From: an uncultured Acidimicrobiales bacterium
Lineage (GTDB): Bacteria; Actinomycetota; Acidimicrobiia; Acidimicrobiales; Aldehydirespiratoraceae
DNA: 64,000 nucleotides
Reading direction: 5' to 3'
NCBI GenBank assembly: GCA_951812975.1
Contig: CATOTC010000001.1
Location: 1,024,001-1,088,000, forward strand
The first letter of the stretch is position 1. Every line of letters starts with the position of its first letter. Of the stretch, positions 1-9,300 are shown in pieces. The translations under genes and the position numbers were made by a program. The notes under the pieces are model-generated. The model ran no database searches and was not told where the DNA came from. It saw only the letters and a program-made list of their open reading frames with translations.

Positions 1-1047
1 CCCGTCGCCTTTTCGCTCGTGCTCGACGGTTACCTCGACCAAGTCGTGGCCCAGAACAGCAGCTCGCTCAGCGAGGGCCGAGTACGGCGCTCTTATGCGG
101 TGAATTCGCCGACCTGCCGTGAGGGCGACGTCGTAGATCTTGGTGGGTCGGCCCGGGGTGAGATCTGCAACAACCAACTGCTTGGTCTCTCCCTCCTCGC
201 CGAAGTCGATCTCGAGGATCGAGCCGGCGTAACGGCCGCGGTTGTCCGCAACGGCCTGAGCGATGTGTATGTGTCCGAAGGCCAGATAGCCGTAAACACT
301 GTCAATGTGGGTCGGGTCGGTGGCGTACTCGGAGGAGACATGGATCTCCTTTTCGGTGGACGTACGCGCGCTGGATACATGCAGGTGGGACGCGAACACG
401 GCCACGTCAGCTGAAGTGTCGAAATCGACGAATGCCGACTTGGCGAGGAGGTCACAGATCTTTCGGACGCTGTCGGCGTAGGTCGCGTTGGCCGCAAGGA
501 TGTCGTCAAAATCGCCAAGTACGCGGTTTGCGTGAAGGAACGGCAGTCCGGCTACTCGCAGACGACCGCCCGCCTGGGTGGAGAGGGTCAGCACCGCTCC
601 GTGAGCGGCCGTGGTCGGACGGTGCATCACCCTGATGCGCGTCGGTGAGAACGCCAACGGATCGTACGAATTCTCGCTCGCCAGTTCAGGGACGGGATCG
701 CCGACGGCAACACCGAGCGTCTCCATAGCGATGGCCGAGTCGTGGTTGCCGGCTAGCACCGCCACAGGAGCGATCTCACCCAGTTCTCGAAGCGCTCGGA
801 TTGCCCGTCCGAAGTCGGCCATGGCCGGCCGGCCGCTGTTGAAGAGATCGCCGGTGTGGATGATCGCGTCGGGTTGCACGGCGACGGCAATTTCGATGAT
901 TTCAGCGATGACGCTGTCGTGGTCAACTTCACGCGGCTCGTCGCGAACGGTGACTCCAAGGTGCCAGTCGGACGTGTGCAGCACGCGCACAGCGGTCTCG
1001 GGACGGGCGGGCACGGCATCCGACGAGAGGGTGCGCAGAGAATTCAC
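1..1047 (-). CDS. SbcD/Mre11-type DNA metallophosphoesterase (C-terminus beyond window)
   Basis: Predicted metal-dependent nuclease acting on DNA ends. The frame runs from a GTG at 1047 to the window edge without a stop (349 codons), so the C-terminus is missing. Calcineurin-type phosphoesterase motifs appear in order: HTSDWHLG (residues 24-31), HTGDLFNSG (64-72), GNHDS (100-104), SHLH (220-223) and GHIH (258-261), which together supply the two-metal site. The GTG overlaps the stop of the upstream HerA-like gene as GTGA, so translation is probably coupled. In SbcCD and Mre11-Rad50 systems the partner is an SMC-type ATPase; if one exists here it would lie to the left of the window. The family is clear. 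The specific role (repair or defence) is inferred from neighbours. Confidence 0.85.
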   Translation of the reverse strand, partial: MNSLRTLSSDAVPARPETAVRVLHTSDWHLGVTVRDEPREVDHDSVIAEIIEIAVAVQPDAIIHTGDLFNSGRPAMADFGRAIRALRELGEIAPVAVLAGNHDSAIAMETLGVAVGDPVPELASENSYDPLAFSPTRIRVMHRPTTAAHGAVLTLSTQAGGRLRVAGLPFLHANRVLGDFDDILAANATYADSVRKICDLLAKSAFVDFDTSADVAVFASHLHVSSARTSTEKEIHVSSEYATDPTHIDSVYGYLAFGHIHIAQAVADNRGRYAGSILEIDFGEEGETKQLVVADLTPGRPTKIYDVALTAGRRIHRIRAPYSALAERAAVLGHDLVEVTVEHERKGDG

Positions 1048-3008
1048 TGTCGTCCCAGAATCTGTTCGGCATCGATGTCGTCGTCCGCCGAGCCCAGCAC
1101 CTCGGCGACGCGAGTGGCGTACGGCGGGTAGGGGAACCTCACGGGCACAGGGGCTGGCAGCATGGGCTGGCTCGTAATCATGGTGCCGGGCGGAACGATC
1201 TGGGCCCGCGCCCTCATCGTCTGGGGAAGGAACCCAAGCTCGGTGGCTTCAGACGCCTTGATCTGTCCTACTACCTCAAGCGAGGCGTTGTTCGTGATGT
1301 CACGGGCCACTCCTGACGGGTTCTGTTGTGCGCCGATAAGGATTACACCGAGTGACCGACCGCGTGCGGCAACATCAACCAGCAGGTGCTTGATCGGCGA
1401 TCCGCCCTGACGAGGCGCATACTTGTTGAGTTCGTCGAGCACGACGAAGGTCTTTCCGGTCGCGGTGGAGTTCTCGTGCTGCGACCAGATGTGGTGGAGG
1501 ACGGATGCGACCACGAAGCGCTGCGCGTCTGCGTGAAGCGCGTGGACATCGACCACCGAGACCTGGGAAGACAGGTCGACCTCGGTGAGCCCCGCCCGGA
1601 TCAGGCGCCGGAGCCGAGGGGTGGCCTTCCACAACCGCCGAACGAACGCTTGTTGGGTCGCTGCCGTTGTGCCCCCGCACCACATCGGGTCATAGCCGGG
1701 TGAGCCCTCGGTGACCATCCCCGACACGAACTCAACCAGACCGTCGAGGTCTTCGACCACGAGGCCGTCGCCAGCCAATCGAGGGTTGCTGACCTTGTAG
1801 GCACGAAACTGGCGGGCGGCCGACTCCCACGTCGACGGCACTGGGAGCACCTGACTGTCGGGGTTGACGAGCACGATACGCCCGTTGTCGTCGCCCGCTA
1901 GAGGCCAGGCCCAGCGGAGCAGTTGGAGTCGTACGACTTGCTCGATGAACGAGAGCTGCCCCGACTCAAGATCGTCAAACAGGTACTCCAGCAACCCGGC
2001 CTCAACAAACCGTGCCGGCGACCAGCCATACGGATGGGTGTCGCTGCGATCTCGGACAGAGATGTCAGCCACTGGATCATGTCCGGGGGCAGCCTCCTCC
2101 GCCGGCGCGTAGACGCCTACGTCGGTGAACGGACCCGGGTTCTCCCGACCCACGAGCATCTCCCACTGAGCCATCGCGTCCGCGCCGATCTCATCATTCG
2201 CGTGGAAGCGGTTGTTGGGCTTGTCGATCACGCACAGGTCGGAGCCTTTGACTGAGAACACCACCGCCCGGTCGTGGCTCGACCCGGCACGGGCGGTGGT
2301 TCCCCAGTCACTCTCGAAGAGCATGTAGAGGAGAAAGAGCGCGTAGCTGGTCTTGGTCGCGACGCCCGACTTGCCTGAGATCGACACGTGGGCACCGCGG
2401 TCGCCATTGAGGAAGCTGTATGGCAAGAAGACAAGCTCGTTGTTCATGTCGAGCCCAATGGGAATCGCCTCGCCGTCGGCCATTTTGTCGAGGAACAGCG
2501 CACGGCGGCGGTGAATGTCACCGGCGACCCAAATTGGTGCGCCTGACGACGGCGGCAAGTAGCGCTCGGGGTGAGTGCGGATCCAGGTCACCTCCGCCCG
2601 GCGGAACCGCTGTCCTGGCAGGGTCGACGCAGCGAGCCGGGCGGTATCGGTCGCCATCTCAGCGCCTTCGATCCGACCCGACACCTCGGTAACGATGCCG
2701 TAGTGGAACAGAACGGAATCGTCGACCAACCGCTGGGGTGACACCACGAACGTGTCGAGGGCGAGATCGACAGCGTCGTCCACGATCACGTTGGCGGTCT
2801 GCGTCGAAGCGTCGGTGGATGCATCGACGAGCCCCACTGGATCGCTGCCTGGGATCCCGTTGAGGTCTTCGAGGTGGTTGCGTCGGTCCTCACCAGTGAT
2901 GTCATACACCCTGGTGAGCGGAACGAACTCGACCTCGGCGGCTACATCCGTCACGAAGTCGGGCGAGACATCGAAGTCAGCAGGAGGGAATGTGTCTTGC
3001 TCGTTCAT
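1044..3008 (-). CDS. HerA-like (FtsK/HerA superfamily) DNA-translocating ATPase
   Basis: Predicted hexameric DNA pump that drives a partner nuclease; 654 aa. The N-terminal ~150 residues fit a HAS-barrel-like region. The P-loop is unusual: GKSGVATKT at 212-220 has one residue more than the classic GxxxxGKT spacing. Walker B is FVVLDELNKYAP with D525/E526. A sensor-like LIGAQQNP and an arginine-bearing region follow before the C-terminus. The gene overlaps the NurA-like gene upstream (ATG at 3008, stop of that gene at 3005) and the phosphoesterase downstream by 4 bp each. In archaea HerA works with NurA and Mre11-Rad50 in resecting DNA ends; the adjacent genes here reproduce that set. Other DUF87-type ATPases, such as those in DptFGH or DUF4297 systems, are more distant alternatives. 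Confidence 0.85.
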   Translation of the reverse strand: MNEQDTFPPADFDVSPDFVTDVAAEVEFVPLTRVYDITGEDRRNHLEDLNGIPGSDPVGLVDASTDASTQTANVIVDDAVDLALDTFVVSPQRLVDDSVLFHYGIVTEVSGRIEGAEMATDTARLAASTLPGQRFRRAEVTWIRTHPERYLPPSSGAPIWVAGDIHRRRALFLDKMADGEAIPIGLDMNNELVFLPYSFLNGDRGAHVSISGKSGVATKTSYALFLLYMLFESDWGTTARAGSSHDRAVVFSVKGSDLCVIDKPNNRFHANDEIGADAMAQWEMLVGRENPGPFTDVGVYAPAEEAAPGHDPVADISVRDRSDTHPYGWSPARFVEAGLLEYLFDDLESGQLSFIEQVVRLQLLRWAWPLAGDDNGRIVLVNPDSQVLPVPSTWESAARQFRAYKVSNPRLAGDGLVVEDLDGLVEFVSGMVTEGSPGYDPMWCGGTTAATQQAFVRRLWKATPRLRRLIRAGLTEVDLSSQVSVVDVHALHADAQRFVVASVLHHIWSQHENSTATGKTFVVLDELNKYAPRQGGSPIKHLLVDVAARGRSLGVILIGAQQNPSGVARDITNNASLEVVGQIKASEATELGFLPQTMRARAQIVPPGTMITSQPMLPAPVPVRFPYPPYATRVAEVLGSADDDIDAEQILGRQ

Positions 3009-4036
3009 TGGTTGGCTCCAGAGATGATTACGTCACGGGCAGCACGTGTTGCATAGGCGACACGGCCGAGAGTCTGGCTGAGGCGGCGCTCCAGATTCCT
3101 GACCGGTGTCAGATTGACGGGGGCGCGGGGATCGCGATGGTGAACGCCGGCGTATGCGGGAAGGATCGTGGCGAGCACCGATGCGCGTTCTGTCACGCTG
3201 GCGATTCCTGCGGAGGATGGAAACTCGAGCCGCGCAACTCCTGACCAGGGCGATGCGCCCGGGGCGGGGTTTCCCACGCGCGTGTAGCACGTGTATCGAT
3301 CAGATCCGGCGGTGTACATCCGGGTGCGCTCGCCAATCGCGAGCCTCGGAACGGCGGCGTGTGCGGCCACAGGCAGGATTCGGCGGTGGTGCGACTTCAC
3401 ATAACCGGCCACAAGCCCGTGGAGTGCACGAATGCGGTTGAGTGGGCCATCGAGCACGACGTTCCAGCCCGCGTCAGCCGCGTCGAGAGCGAGCTCGCCT
3501 TCGGCTCGGCGCATACGGTCCTGAAGGTGCGCTAAGCACATGTCGGGGTCACTATCCGTGATCGGCGCTGAGGCCCATGAGTACCCCGTGCGCTGCGAGA
3601 TGATGTCGCCGGTCTGACCTCCACCCCAGATGGCAAGGCGCCCGACGCGGATACCAGAGAACTCGGCCGTACCGCCGGGCCTTATCGTCACCGCACCCAC
3701 GGCATAAGCACCAGCGACGCCAGGGACTCGGGTGCCGCTCTCTGCATGTTCGGCCCACACGAGCAACTCCGCTCGACGGGTCCCGTCGACAAAGGCAAGC
3801 GGTACCGAAAGCGGTGCGATGCGGGCGACGTGGCCATCGCCGGATTCGGCTTGCTCGACATCTTCCGAAGCATCGGTTTCGAAGTCGGCGCTCGTTCCGT
3901 ACGGCGGTGCCCATCCTTCGCTGAACACACGCCAACCAGGATCCGTGGGCGTGACCGTCAACCGGCTATCGTCGGCGGACTCGTTAGGCGCGATGCGGGC
4001 CGTGGAGTCTCGGTCGTTGCTTTGTTGTTCGGTCAT
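3005..4036 (-). CDS. NurA-like nuclease
   Basis: Predicted 5'-3' single-strand exonuclease/endonuclease partner of HerA. The NurA acidic-site motifs are visible in order: FVDGTRR (Asp at ~84), VVLDGPLNRIRALHG (Asp at ~196) followed by GYVKSHHRR, then RLEFP (Glu at ~271) and a C-terminal HHRDPRAPVNLTPV stretch. The first ~65 residues are acidic and of low complexity. The frame can also open at a GTG at 4099. I prefer the ATG at 4036 because it overlaps the stop of a short ORF as ATGA, the spacing used throughout this operon, and no better ribosome-binding site is seen at 4099. The family call rests on motifs and on HerA adjacency, so it is good but not certain. Confidence 0.7.
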   Translation of the reverse strand: MTEQQSNDRDSTARIAPNESADDSRLTVTPTDPGWRVFSEGWAPPYGTSADFETDASEDVEQAESGDGHVARIAPLSVPLAFVDGTRRAELLVWAEHAESGTRVPGVAGAYAVGAVTIRPGGTAEFSGIRVGRLAIWGGGQTGDIISQRTGYSWASAPITDSDPDMCLAHLQDRMRRAEGELALDAADAGWNVVLDGPLNRIRALHGLVAGYVKSHHRRILPVAAHAAVPRLAIGERTRMYTAGSDRYTCYTRVGNPAPGASPWSGVARLEFPSSAGIASVTERASVLATILPAYAGVHHRDPRAPVNLTPVRNLERRLSQTLGRVAYATRAARDVIISGANQ

Positions 4037-4224
4037 GGCGTCGTTCCAACCGCTCGTCGCAGCGGGTCTGTAGGTAACAGTACTGAGCTGCTGTGACACG
4101 TCCGCTGGGCGTCTTCATGTCGCGCGCAGAACCAATGCCCGGGTCCGTAGAAAGACTCGGGTCGGAGCTTGCGTCTGATGCTTGTCCAGTCGTTGTCCAT
4201 CCTTGCGTCAATAGCGACCTTCAT
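4033..4224 (-). CDS. possible small ORF (63 aa) between the HelD-like and NurA-like genes
   Basis: A short frame starting at ATG 4224, 50 bp after the HelD-like stop, and ending in ATGA over the proposed NurA start. It holds several Cys and His residues around GHWFCARHED. The +1 frame over the second half (about 4120-3984) also reads like protein, so a frameshift in an older, longer gene is possible. No family is recognised. The position and the ATGA overlap are the only support; it may simply be leader sequence for the NurA-like gene. Confidence 0.3.
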   Translation of the reverse strand: MKVAIDARMDNDWTSIRRKLRPESFYGPGHWFCARHEDAQRTCHSSSVLLPTDPLRRAVGTTP

Positions 4225-4274
4225 TGCCGACGTAACCCGACGTCACGTGCTCTCGAATGACCGCATCGTAGAGG

Positions 4275-6311
4275 CTATAGGCGGGGTGGGCGGAGACCGC
4301 GGGGAAAGGGTCGGGCATGGACGATGGTAAGTTCCTTGTTAGCGCGGGTCAGGCTCGTATAGAGAACACCCTGCCTGCCGACATTCTCGGGAAAGTCCCC
4401 GGGTTCTACGACGACCGCTGCGTCGAATTCAAGCCCGCGCGCCTCGTCGGGGTGAAGGATGACGAAAGTCGTCTCATCCCGCGACCAGCTGTGCTGATGG
4501 TGACCGCGAACCCAGCCGCGCGTTCGGAGTTCAGCCGATAACGGCCTCGGCTCGGTGGAGATAACCGCCACAGTCCCCGTGTGCCGGTTGGTGAGATCGA
4601 TTGCCGCGGCCACGGCCGCAGATGTGCGTTCGTCTGCGGGCACCTTCGTAACGGTGGGGTGCGGCCCGTCTCGCAGCGCCTGCTCCCCTCTTTCGCCGCG
4701 AGGCAGCAACTGGTTTGCGAACCGGAGGATCTGCCGCGTCGACCGGTAACCATTCTGGAGCACTTGGATGTTGCAGTACCCGGTGTCGTCAGTCATTTCG
4801 AGATCCTCTGCGAGTTCCTGCCAACCTGCCGCAGTCCAGTCGGATCTCCGCTGATTCATGTCGCCAAACAGCGAAAGCGAGCCGCCGAGTTCTAGCAGGG
4901 AACTAGTGAGAATGCGCCACTCAAGCGGACGAACATCCTGCGCCTCGTCAACTATCAGGTGCCCAACCAGCTCACCAATGACCCTAGGGTCGAGCGACAA
5001 AGCAACCGTGGCAAGCATCGGGAGATAGCGGGTCCGTCCAGCGATCTCGTTCCAGCTCGGGAGAGCTCGGAGCCAGGCCAGGATCTCAGGGTTTCCGATC
5101 TCGGATTCGCTGGCTTGCTTCATGGCCTCGACGACGCGACGAACACGCTGCTCCATACGGCCCGAAATGGGGCGATCAGCCATTGACTTCACGAAGCCAT
5201 CGATCGCCCTGCCGAGGTCCCAGGACGATTCAATTCGGTCTATCTGTCCGGGCTTGGGAATGGACCGGAGCCCGGCGACTCCCTTAAGAAGGGAGGGGAG
5301 ACTGAGGACCTGGATCTCGGACTCGGGTTCCTTCAACTCAGAGATGACCGGCTTTATGTGCTCGACGTATTGATCGGACGGTCCGACAATCGCGACACGG
5401 GCGACCCGTTCAGACTTTCGCGCGTCGCTCGTGAGGTACACAGCTCTGTGTGCAGCGACAACGGTCTTGCCCGTGCCAGGCTGTCCCTGCACCACCAGCC
5501 CTCGGTTGCCGGCGGCGGCCACGAGCAGGTACTGGTCAGGTTGCATCGTTGGCAGCACCATCCCCATACGGCCCTGCTTCGGCATCTGCATGACCATGTC
5601 GACCGCATCAGCCGCACGCAGATGTCCCCGGCGAGTCTCAACTTCTCCCACGGTCTCAGCGACGGACGGCTCGGACAAATCGGACTGCTCGAATCGCTCG
5701 GACAACTCGGACCGCTCGATTGTCGGCCGCTTGTCGAGTTCGCCGGCCTTCGGTTCCGCCGGCGCTTGCTCCTCCTCAGTCGGACGGACCGTCTGTTGGC
5801 GTCGTATCGGAGCTTTCGGGATATCGAGGGCACGTGCCTGGCCCTCAAAGGGGTCCACAACACCGGTCTCAATCTCATCGGAGTAATCGACAAGGTCGTT
5901 GCGCCTAAGCACGAACGTCCGCCGCCCCTTTATGGATGACGCAATCTCGTGGGTCGACGAGCGACCCTCAAAATACAGGCTTGCGATTGGCGCAGCCCAG
6001 TTGACCGCCTCGAACCCGTCCATCGTCACGCGCCGACCAGCGATGTAGAAGGTCTGGTCCATCATGTCGGAGTATGGGTGGTCGTCCTCGAGTGCTACTC
6101 GGCCGATCACGGCAGCGGTCGCCCCGCGGTCTATGCCCGGTCGAGGGAGCGAGGAGGTGGTCCAATAGTGACTCTGGACGACGGTGATCTGCCTGAAGAG
6201 GTGGGGCTGCTCAGCAAGGCGGCGTTCGATCTCATTCAGATACTGCTCATTGACGGCGCGCTCGGCATCCAAGACAGCTTGGTGGCCTTGATCGTCTGTC
6301 CTTTCAGTCAT
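4275..6311 (-). CDS. HelD/UvrD-like superfamily 1 ATPase
   Basis: 678 aa. The N-terminal part matches the HelD layout: a charged helix, then TFYIAGRRVTMDG (87-99) and NWAAPIASLYFEG (104-116), which corresponds to the DWRAP element of helicase IV/HelD. A low-complexity Glu/Ser linker spans ~175-225. The motor follows: Walker A GQPGTGKT (276-283), Walker B HLIVDEAQD (451-459), FGDMNQ (482-487), YRST (522-525), EARGLEFD (623-630) and YTSLTRA (651-657). HelD proteins remove or recycle RNA polymerase from DNA, while UvrD-type relatives unwind DNA; which applies here cannot be told from the sequence. Its ATG overlaps the stop of the SNF2 gene by 4 bp, so both are almost certainly co-translated. Confidence 0.85.
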   Translation of the reverse strand: MTERTDDQGHQAVLDAERAVNEQYLNEIERRLAEQPHLFRQITVVQSHYWTTSSLPRPGIDRGATAAVIGRVALEDDHPYSDMMDQTFYIAGRRVTMDGFEAVNWAAPIASLYFEGRSSTHEIASSIKGRRTFVLRRNDLVDYSDEIETGVVDPFEGQARALDIPKAPIRRQQTVRPTEEEQAPAEPKAGELDKRPTIERSELSERFEQSDLSEPSVAETVGEVETRRGHLRAADAVDMVMQMPKQGRMGMVLPTMQPDQYLLVAAAGNRGLVVQGQPGTGKTVVAAHRAVYLTSDARKSERVARVAIVGPSDQYVEHIKPVISELKEPESEIQVLSLPSLLKGVAGLRSIPKPGQIDRIESSWDLGRAIDGFVKSMADRPISGRMEQRVRRVVEAMKQASESEIGNPEILAWLRALPSWNEIAGRTRYLPMLATVALSLDPRVIGELVGHLIVDEAQDVRPLEWRILTSSLLELGGSLSLFGDMNQRRSDWTAAGWQELAEDLEMTDDTGYCNIQVLQNGYRSTRQILRFANQLLPRGERGEQALRDGPHPTVTKVPADERTSAAVAAAIDLTNRHTGTVAVISTEPRPLSAELRTRGWVRGHHQHSWSRDETTFVILHPDEARGLEFDAAVVVEPGDFPENVGRQGVLYTSLTRANKELTIVHARPFPRGLRPPRL

Positions 6312-9300
6312 TCGAGTGTCACCTCAGCGACGCAGACCGCTATCGTCTCGATGTCCATGTGACCCTTGCGGCTCTGATCGAGCCGTTCCACAGCTTCCCA
6401 CAGTAGGCGGTCCTGATTTGACCGCTGGGCTTCCTGGAGGTGGATCACCCCGGTGCTCCCTCTTTCCCTCAGAGTCTCGATGCGACGCTCGATCTGGGCA
6501 ACCTTCCGATCGTGGGTCTCCCGCAGGCTGATGCGCCGGGACTCAACGAGCGCGGTGTTCATCGCTTGGCGCCGATGGAATTCTTCCTCGTGTCGCTTCC
6601 GGAGTGAACGCTCGGCCTCCCCGAGATGCACGTCAAGGTCCACGTCAATCCCCGTCTCGTGCTCTTCAAGTTGAGACTCCGCGAGCGCAGCCAATACCGT
6701 CGATCCCACGGGCTCCCCCGTCAGGATTCCCGTGTCGAGGTCAACCGCCGCGGTCCAGAACTCGGCCGACGGCTGGAGCCCGTCCCACCTAGCCAAAGCC
6801 ACCAAGACGAAATACGAGCCCGGCGTGACAGAACCGCTCTTGATTCGAATGTGACCAAAGCGCGCCTGGGACGAACCAGGCACGCGGAGCGCCGCCCGGA
6901 CCAGCGGATTGTTGGCAGAGAGGAGGCGCTGGCCTGTCATGCGCGCGTGATCCGGATCGAGACAGAGCACCAGGTCACGTTCATCGAGCATCGCCTTGGC
7001 CAGCCTGTCGATCTCGGTTCGTGATCGCTCACCTTCAGACTGCACACCTCGTAGGTGCTGTTCCATCGCTGCGGTGCCTCGGAACGTGAGAAGGGTGCCA
7101 CCGCTGTTCACCTCACAGTGTGCACCGGGTGCGCTAGCGGCCCAATCGCGCAGCAGGTGAACCAACTCGGGTTGGCCGATGTATCGGCCGGACTTGAGGA
7201 GGTCTTCCTCCAGGCCGTCGATCTCTGCCGTGTCTGTCGAGGACAGGAAGGAGGCTGCTGCTTCGACATCGTCGATAGCGAGCCGCTGTTCCTCGATTGC
7301 CGCCAGCGTCTCGTTTAGACGGCGTTCACGTTCGGTTCTTGTCAATGTGAAGTCGAACATTGCGCGGCGCAGATCTCCCATCCGCGACTGGAGGATCGGC
7401 TCGAGCTCACCTATGGAGTCCGTGAAGACGCCGATCCGCTGATGCACTCGTTCGATGATGTCGGATTCGATAGTTCCAGGTGTGTGGAAGTTAAGAACAC
7501 GGATCTTTTCCGCGACCTGGCCAAATCGGTCGACCCGGCCGATCCGTTGCTCGACCTCCATTGGATTCCAAGGGAGGTCGTAGTTGACGACGGCTGAGCA
7601 GAACTCAAAATCGAGGCCTTCGCTCGCGACTCGGCTCGCAAGGAGAACGTCGAAGTCGTTCTCGCGGAATCTTCGCATGATGTCGTGCCGGGCCTCGCGG
7701 CCGACCCCGCCATGCATGACTGCGATGCGGAAGTCCGCGTTGAGACGTTCGCTGAGGTACGCCAACGCGCGCCGGGAGAAAGTGAACACAAGAACTCGTC
7801 GGCTGTCCTCCACGACCGGTCGGAGCTGTTCGATGAACGCGTCGAACTTGGTGTCGACGTCGCCGAGGTTGTGCGCGAGCTCCAAGACCTCCTCAGGGGG
7901 ATTCGTGATGTCCCATGAGATATCGTCGTCTGTTCCATCCAGGTCTTCGTCCCCGAGTTCGTCTCGCCAGTTCAAGACCCGGTCCCGGGCAGCCGGAAGG
8001 CACGTGCTTGCAAGGCGAAGGGGCATCTGGGTCACGAAACCGACCGGCAGCCCCAATGCTCTGGCCCGAGCGATCTGCCATCGCTCAAATGCGGCGTAGA
8101 ACTTGGCCTCCGGGTCTGTCCACTCGACGGGAATCTGGATTGCTTCTCTCACCGCCTTCCTCTCCTGCACCTCGACCTTGCGCGTGCGAGTTACGACGGC
8201 GGAGAGCGCGTGGAGCTGACCGATAAGCCGCTTGGCTTGGGCGATTTGTGCTGGTAGCAACTTCTCACTTTGGAGAAGCGTTACCAGTTCGCGGTACTCC
8301 GGGCGGCCAGAGACGGCAGGGCCGAAGTCCAGTGACTCAACTTCCTTCAGCCGCCTAAGGCGCTCGACATTCGTCACGTCCGTGTCGAAGAAGCTAGCGC
8401 TCAGAGCGTGGAGCACAGCGTTGGGCTCCAACCGCTGCTCTAGGACGAATCGGTTGTCGAACTCGCCGGGGGCTAGGAGCTGGAGCAGGCTGAAGAGGTC
8501 TTCGTTCCCCAGGTTCAGCGGAGTCGCCGACAGAAATATTAACGCGTCAGCCCAGTCGGACAGCAGAGCCCCGAGCGCGTGGCTCCTGGTTTCTGAATTG
8601 CGGAACGCGTGCGCCTCGTCGACGATGACCAAATCGAATCTCGGGGCGAGCTCGGCGAGATCCTCGAGGCCGGTCCATACTCGCAGCCTTTCGAGACTGC
8701 ATACGCCCGCAAATCTCGATGGCATGCGGTCCTCGTCGACTCGTTCCAACAACTCATCGAGCCGGGGCCGGTCGAGGTCCTGAAGCTCGTAGTCGAACCG
8801 TTCACGCATCTCTGCGCGCCACTTCGGAACGAGCATCGAGGGACATACGACGAGAACGCGGTTAGCCTGCCGCCTGGCATCGAGTTCGGTCCAAACAAGA
8901 CCAGCTTCGATGGTCTTCCCGAGGCCGACCTCGTCGGCTATCAGAAGTCGGAGCGAGCCTGTCTCAAGGAGTCGGATCACAGGGCGGAACTGATACGCGC
9001 GAAAGATCGTCTTGGTGGCACGAAAGGAATAGACCGTGTCCGTGAGTTGCTCTCGAAGCTTCGCTCGAGTGAGCGTGGCCGCGAAACGGTCAGCATGGGC
9101 CGGAGGGCGGGCAATCCACTCGTGGGGATCGTCGTCTATCACCGGAGGCTGGAGATCGCGTTCAGGGACGGTGACGGTGCGTCCGTCGACTCGGATGCGG
9201 TACCACCACTGGCCGCGGTCGTAGTCCCGGCCGCGCACGAACGCCTCCTGCCCGGATCCCCGCGTGAAGGCTGGTGAGTTGACCTCATAGAGCGGCGCGG

